From positions 1-64,000 of the forward strand of contig JBEBRR010000017.1 in assembly GCA_040394735.1 (NCBI GenBank): a DNA stretch of 64,000 nucleotides, written 5' to 3'. Positions within the stretch are counted from its first letter, which is position 1; every line of letters begins with the position of its first letter. The position numbers and the translations under genes are program-made. Below the pieces are notes generated by a model. It made no database searches, was not told where the DNA came from, and saw nothing but the letters and a program-made list of their open reading frames with translations. Shown piece after piece: positions 62,301 to 64,000 of the stretch. The stretch comes from Leadbetterella byssophila_A (GTDB lineage: Bacteria > Bacteroidota > Bacteroidia > Cytophagales > Spirosomataceae).

Positions 62301-63802
62301 AGCCCCGGCAAAGATATACCCGTGCACCGGGTGACGAGCAGGATATGGCCCGGGAAAGCAATAAATTTGCCAAGGCCGTTACCCGTCTCCTTATGGCGGC
62401 ACGCGGTATTAACGGCCGTTTCGCGCTGACGGAGTCTACCATTATGCCGGGTTTCCTGGAAATCCCTGAATTCTTCGGCCTGAGTGGCACTTCCAACGGA
62501 CTGGCCCCGGGTCTTCCTTTTGTGCTGGGCAGCCAGAACCCGGACAAAACCATCGAAAGGGCCATGACCAATGGCTGGCTTTCGAGGAACGTGCAGCAAT
62601 ACAATCCTATCGTGCAGCAAAGAGGCTATACTTTCGAATACTCTACCAACCTGGAGCCGTTTAAAGATTTCAGGATCGTGATCAAAGGAAATATAGCCCG
62701 TAATAACGACATCTCCTACGTTTACCAGCCCAATGCCGATGACCAGTTCGAGAAGTTCTCACCGGTTCGGGGCGGCAGCTTTAAAATGTCGTTCTGGTCA
62801 TTCAAAACCTCGTTCAAGCGGGTGAATTCCGAACCGTCTTCCGGTTATTATTATGAGCCGTTCAAAGACCTTCAGGATAACCGGGCCAAGGTGATCGACC
62901 TCCTGAAAAGCCGGCCCGAGAACTCGGAGCTGCTGCTGTCTGAAAACTCCCAGGATGTGCTTATCCCGGCCTTCTTTGCCGCCTATACCGGGAAAGACGT
63001 CAATGATCTGCTGAGCAAGAAAAAATATACCCGAAACGGCAGCAATACCTTTAACCCCTTCCTGGCCTTCCCGATGCCCAACTGGCAGATCAACTACCAG
63101 GGGCTGGAGAAGCTGGCCGGTCTGAGGGCCCTGTTCTCCTCTATTACGCTTTCCCATTCCTTTGTATCCTCTTACAGCGTGGGGAATTTCACGTCGAACC
63201 TCATGTATACCGATATGGCCCTGCTGGATTACCGGGGCGTTTACGGAAAAGGCTATACCCTCGGAAGTTCCAAAAATGAGTTCACCAATATCTTTGATCC
63301 GGTGTATATCATGAGCTCCATAGTGATGGAAGAAAAATTCGCTCCTTTTCTGGGGGTAAACTTCACTACCAAAGGCAGTTTCTCCGGAAATTTTGCCTGG
63401 AACAAAGACCGGATGGCCATGCTTAACCTTTCCAATGCCCAGGTGAGTGAAACCCACGGCAATGATTTTATTTTCGGCTTCGGCATGAAGAAAAACAATA
63501 TCGTTCTTCCGCTCCGCGGCAGAGACGGCAACAGCATTATCCTCCCCAACGACCTGGTATTCCGGATGGATTTCACCCTCCGCGATCTGAAGCTGATCCA
63601 GCGCAAGCTGGAAGGCGACGCCCTGATCAAAAGCGGGTTCCGGTCCCTGCAGGTGAAGCCTAATATTGCCTATACCTTCAATAAGCGCGTCAGCATGACC
63701 GTATTCTGGGAGAAACAGGTGAACCAGCCTTACGTAACCCAGCAGTATTACACCAATAATGCTACTTTCGGAATGACGGCACGATTTAACCTTGCAGAAT
63801 AA
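56390..63802 (+). CDS. sprA: Type IX secretion translocon protein SprA
   Basis: The giant outer-membrane barrel through which type IX secretion cargo leaves the cell; in gliding species it is needed for motility. The 2470-residue protein has a signal peptide (ends YSAAAQ) and family hallmarks including FYNWKDVYMNRFNYTRSPL, NPSFSNFSVTEKIGP, RNDEVLAVAYEYTYR, NSSMIDDFEYARNINDLSRQPNRW and ITFDADFDNSNVEYLEFWMM. The length is normal (about 2400). The chain is uninterrupted to NATFGMTARFNLAE. Its presence predicts that the genome encodes other T9SS parts and cargo; only one sorting-domain-like protein is seen here. A Gfo/Idh gene follows after 16 bases. Confidence 0.96.
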   Translation: MRKRLPCYLIYLLIGASYSAAAQTTDSTRSKIPSFYNWKDVYMNRFNYTRSPLLTLNPGQLKTSVLFNPSFSNFSVTEKIGPAIDVKVPEAMSFNEYSSIQNTMLRRSIIRDIEKAQDGYTDYTGKRIRPLLESNKIFDRIFGDKLPEFRPNGFIQVMAYHHRIRNDNPTNIYNRDRSYFDFDQEIAINFNNFFNRQGAGQGVGGGQLPTDMLNDGRLQDVNNIIRKPGEIKEKVNILGNFNTKSAFTFDNRMKINFRNDPEDILQVVELGNISFPNRSQLIPGVENLLGAKVGLKFGKLDLVGVVAQQNSRTKSIVLNGGSQNRNFEIRADNYEENRHFFLGQFFRNNYERSLRNLPIITSGVIVTRIEVYVTNRTYSVETNRNILAVNDLGESTPYSSQVTATGTAPAADNAVNSLEQALIKNPAFPRDIDRAATSVNALGLNMGRDYEILRGAKKLQEADFEFNPDLGYISLRTPLRNDEVLAVAYEYTYRDPRTNKVEKHRVGELTEDYVNRSESDAIVMKLLKSSNLRNNLDNPMWNLMMKNVYNLGQGQIKQDGFQMRIIYKDDDTGMDVPFLADIANLRETPLLSLMGLDRLNYNNEVIGNKAGGDGNFDFIEGVTVNSRYGRVIFPVLEPFGDYLEEMISKEGQQFVEKYVFNDLYDKTLTDAQQNTLKNKFFLSGMFVSGGADIPLPLGASGSSVRVYSGGTELKQGVDYIVDSQMGSVKLTNPSLLNSGKTIRIDYEEADMFQTQIRRMLGLRLDYTFNRNLRIGATLQDLRENTPGFTTRTSIGNEPVNNTIWGMDLNYKKNGTGLTKFLDALPGIQTKEPSSVMVNAEFAQLIPGVNTKRVNNSSMIDDFEYARNINDLSRQPNRWRLGSTPPEFLKGIQPDPSQDLSFQHHYRRAKMSVYSVDMTTYFSGQSGTGVIPPGLSEEARSNPFTASFNIQDILVGRSMPTFAEQVPTSLLDIAYFPEEPGMYNYNPDLKPDGRLNTNPKTNFGSVMRGITFDADFDNSNVEYLEFWMMNVFEGELPLTNRVTNTTGGKLLVQLGDVSEDVIPDGRFNFENGIRPDSLNGNPASRPYVNTPWGKAPDIQFMVDAFENDENIRKLQDVGLDGLSNEAERKYVNPNDPTSKGIQGYLEEVRTKVTDQQAFEKIYSDPSKDDFKHFLDPSFDGNATFLERYKDYLGMENNSPYNKDQAKADIIYANSNTVDKEDINQDNTINELEDFYEYEIDIRPDNARGIRSNPYIVDQVKVGATSDRPETTWYLFRVPIRKYTRKSSESGNDSFKSIRFMRLVTTDWEQPVVLRFATLQLVSNQYRTYAYKINDTTSQYYETPLDTMSRTTLKSATVSIEENGCPAGVDCGDSKQYPYAVPPGFVRDVNYATQARMEFNEQSISLAVENLEAKDSRGVFKNTDLDLNMYKRIKMFVHMHTEESNADSLGMFLRLGTDLKNNYYEIEIPRLERTARGEVSPTLIWPEQNEIDVPLETLRNLKLRRNKNTDKNTFRNEYSEYITIDGTASGTEAPVLRRYRISVKGNPDLSKVLTMMIGVRNNSSQEKDYTIWANELRAFGFDAQDKGSAGLVSVDLKLADIGTLMLAGNFRNFGFGSVQDKISNRLREDNYSYGGVLNLSLDKFLPMKWGLNIPFFMNYDRQVSVPGFNPLDRDIRLDVALEDGNLSPYQENLTRQLVSDMSTTTGFNFMNVGKMKTGTNTKSHIYDIENFTFSYAQNRIYRSNILMANNDQSFTSAGMTYRFTPKAFNWEPFRKAAGLDSSMFKFLKPFTLSPVPTLISFELYNEQVFYRTRFRDQLLQDLPDENLIKYYYGNRRYDLAWNITRNITVTYNAHMQAILDDVDGSVTAEQDVKFGSRLFSRGRAKNYNQNIKAIWRLPLQDIYLLDWINANATYDNRYSFRSVAFGQPSQDDTAYQFGHLLENGRDFGVDGRVDLVRLYNKVGYLRRANMPAQPRQRYTRAPGDEQDMARESNKFAKAVTRLLMAARGINGRFALTESTIMPGFLEIPEFFGLSGTSNGLAPGLPFVLGSQNPDKTIERAMTNGWLSRNVQQYNPIVQQRGYTFEYSTNLEPFKDFRIVIKGNIARNNDISYVYQPNADDQFEKFSPVRGGSFKMSFWSFKTSFKRVNSEPSSGYYYEPFKDLQDNRAKVIDLLKSRPENSELLLSENSQDVLIPAFFAAYTGKDVNDLLSKKKYTRNGSNTFNPFLAFPMPNWQINYQGLEKLAGLRALFSSITLSHSFVSSYSVGNFTSNLMYTDMALLDYRGVYGKGYTLGSSKNEFTNIFDPVYIMSSIVMEEKFAPFLGVNFTTKGSFSGNFAWNKDRMAMLNLSNAQVSETHGNDFIFGFGMKKNNIVLPLRGRDGNSIILPNDLVFRMDFTLRDLKLIQRKLEGDALIKSGFRSLQVKPNIAYTFNKRVSMTVFWEKQVNQPYVTQQYYTNNATFGMTARFNLAE

Positions 63803-63818
63803 ATAACCTTAAAGCTAT

Positions 63819-64000
63819 ATGAAACCGAACCGAAGAAAATTTATCCAGAGCCTGGGCGCCGCTTCCCTGTTGGCCGCCTCCGAGTCTTTCGCCAAACCTT
63901 TTCATATCATTAAAGATATGCGGGTAAGTCCGAACGACAAGATCCGTTTTGCCACCATCGGCATGGGAATCCAGGGCCATTATGACACCAATGCCGCCCT
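63819..64000 (+). CDS. Gfo/Idh/MocA family oxidoreductase, N-terminal part only
   Basis: The window cuts this gene after 60 codons. A twin-arginine leader (NRRKFIQSLGAASLLAA) directs folded export to the periplasm. NDKIRFATIGMGIQG begins the NAD(P)-binding Rossmann fold (GxGxxG-type). Secreted members of this family in Bacteroidota act as sugar oxidoreductases or hydrolases. Sixteen bases separate it from sprA, so co-transcription is possible but the function seems unrelated. Confidence 0.8.
   Translation, partial: MKPNRRKFIQSLGAASLLAASESFAKPFHIIKDMRVSPNDKIRFATIGMGIQGHYDTNAA

Noticed and set aside
56681..63630. Minus-strand open frames of 60 to 240 codons inside sprA
   Set aside because: They are antisense shadows of an uninterrupted, well-matched sprA with no ribosome-binding context or recognisable motifs.

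Overview
The window looks like a chromosomal segment of a Bacteroidota bacterium, probably a Sphingobacteriia/Chitinophagia-type environmental species. Grounds: a full-length SprA (type IX secretion translocon), DUF2911, DUF4374 and DUF1080 proteins, a long LepB with a large insert, a fused aspartokinase-homoserine dehydrogenase, and several promoters of the Bacteroidota form TTG-N19-21-TAnnTTTG. Shine-Dalgarno sequences are weak and several genes must start at TTG. No rRNA, tRNA, transposase, prophage or CRISPR array was seen. Gene density is high and no gene-free stretch exceeds 300 bases.

Layout. 1-3.7 kb: clpB and a DUF2911 protein, both minus. 3.8-9.7 kb: a four-gene plus-strand operon with a TonB-dependent receptor, a XusB-like DUF4374 lipoprotein, a Fes/IroE-like esterase with an N-terminal CBM48-like domain, and a YncE-like propeller, preceded by an iron-box-like dyad. 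9.7-20.4 kb: an ArnT-type glycosyltransferase, a membrane PHP-domain protein, two tandem M14 peptidase relatives (the first with an altered zinc site), GT4 and GT2 enzymes, a double DUF1080 protein and a ZIP transporter. 20.5-26.9 kb: pyrB with a solitary nuoC, a metallophosphoesterase and an unknown secreted protein; then a marR-lipase-propeller operon. 26.9-31.3 kb: maf translationally coupled to a tiny type IX sorting-domain-like protein, a 5'(3')-deoxyribonucleotidase, YhhN, MarC, a class V aminotransferase and an ArsR regulator.

31.4-36.4 kb: thrA-thrB running into DUF4254 and a GT9 heptosyltransferase-like gene (no thrC). 36.5-39.2 kb: a cytosine-deaminase-like amidohydrolase and mpl. 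39.3-44.7 kb: arginine decarboxylase, a 40-residue lipoprotein, a 3-amino-sugar cassette (ketoisomerase, aminotransferase, GT2) and lepB with its own promoter. 44.8-56.3 kb: aldo/keto reductase, a large M14 peptidase, an ABC exporter, an alpha/beta hydrolase divergent from a MarR gene, a helical-repeat protein, LMW-PTP, DivIC/FtsB, enolase, an inactive-rhodanese/thioredoxin fusion and ruvA. 56.4-63.8 kb: sprA, followed by the start of a Tat-exported Gfo/Idh/MocA oxidoreductase cut by the window end.

The two observations I rate highest are (1) the putative iron-regulated siderophore capture-and-hydrolysis operon at 3.8-9.7 kb, and (2) five short intergenic tracts (28.4, 40.9, 50.4, 53.4 and 55.7 kb) whose degenerate words all recur in a strict 7-base register, with two distant tracts sharing the same heptamers. 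All function calls come from reading motifs; no database search was possible.
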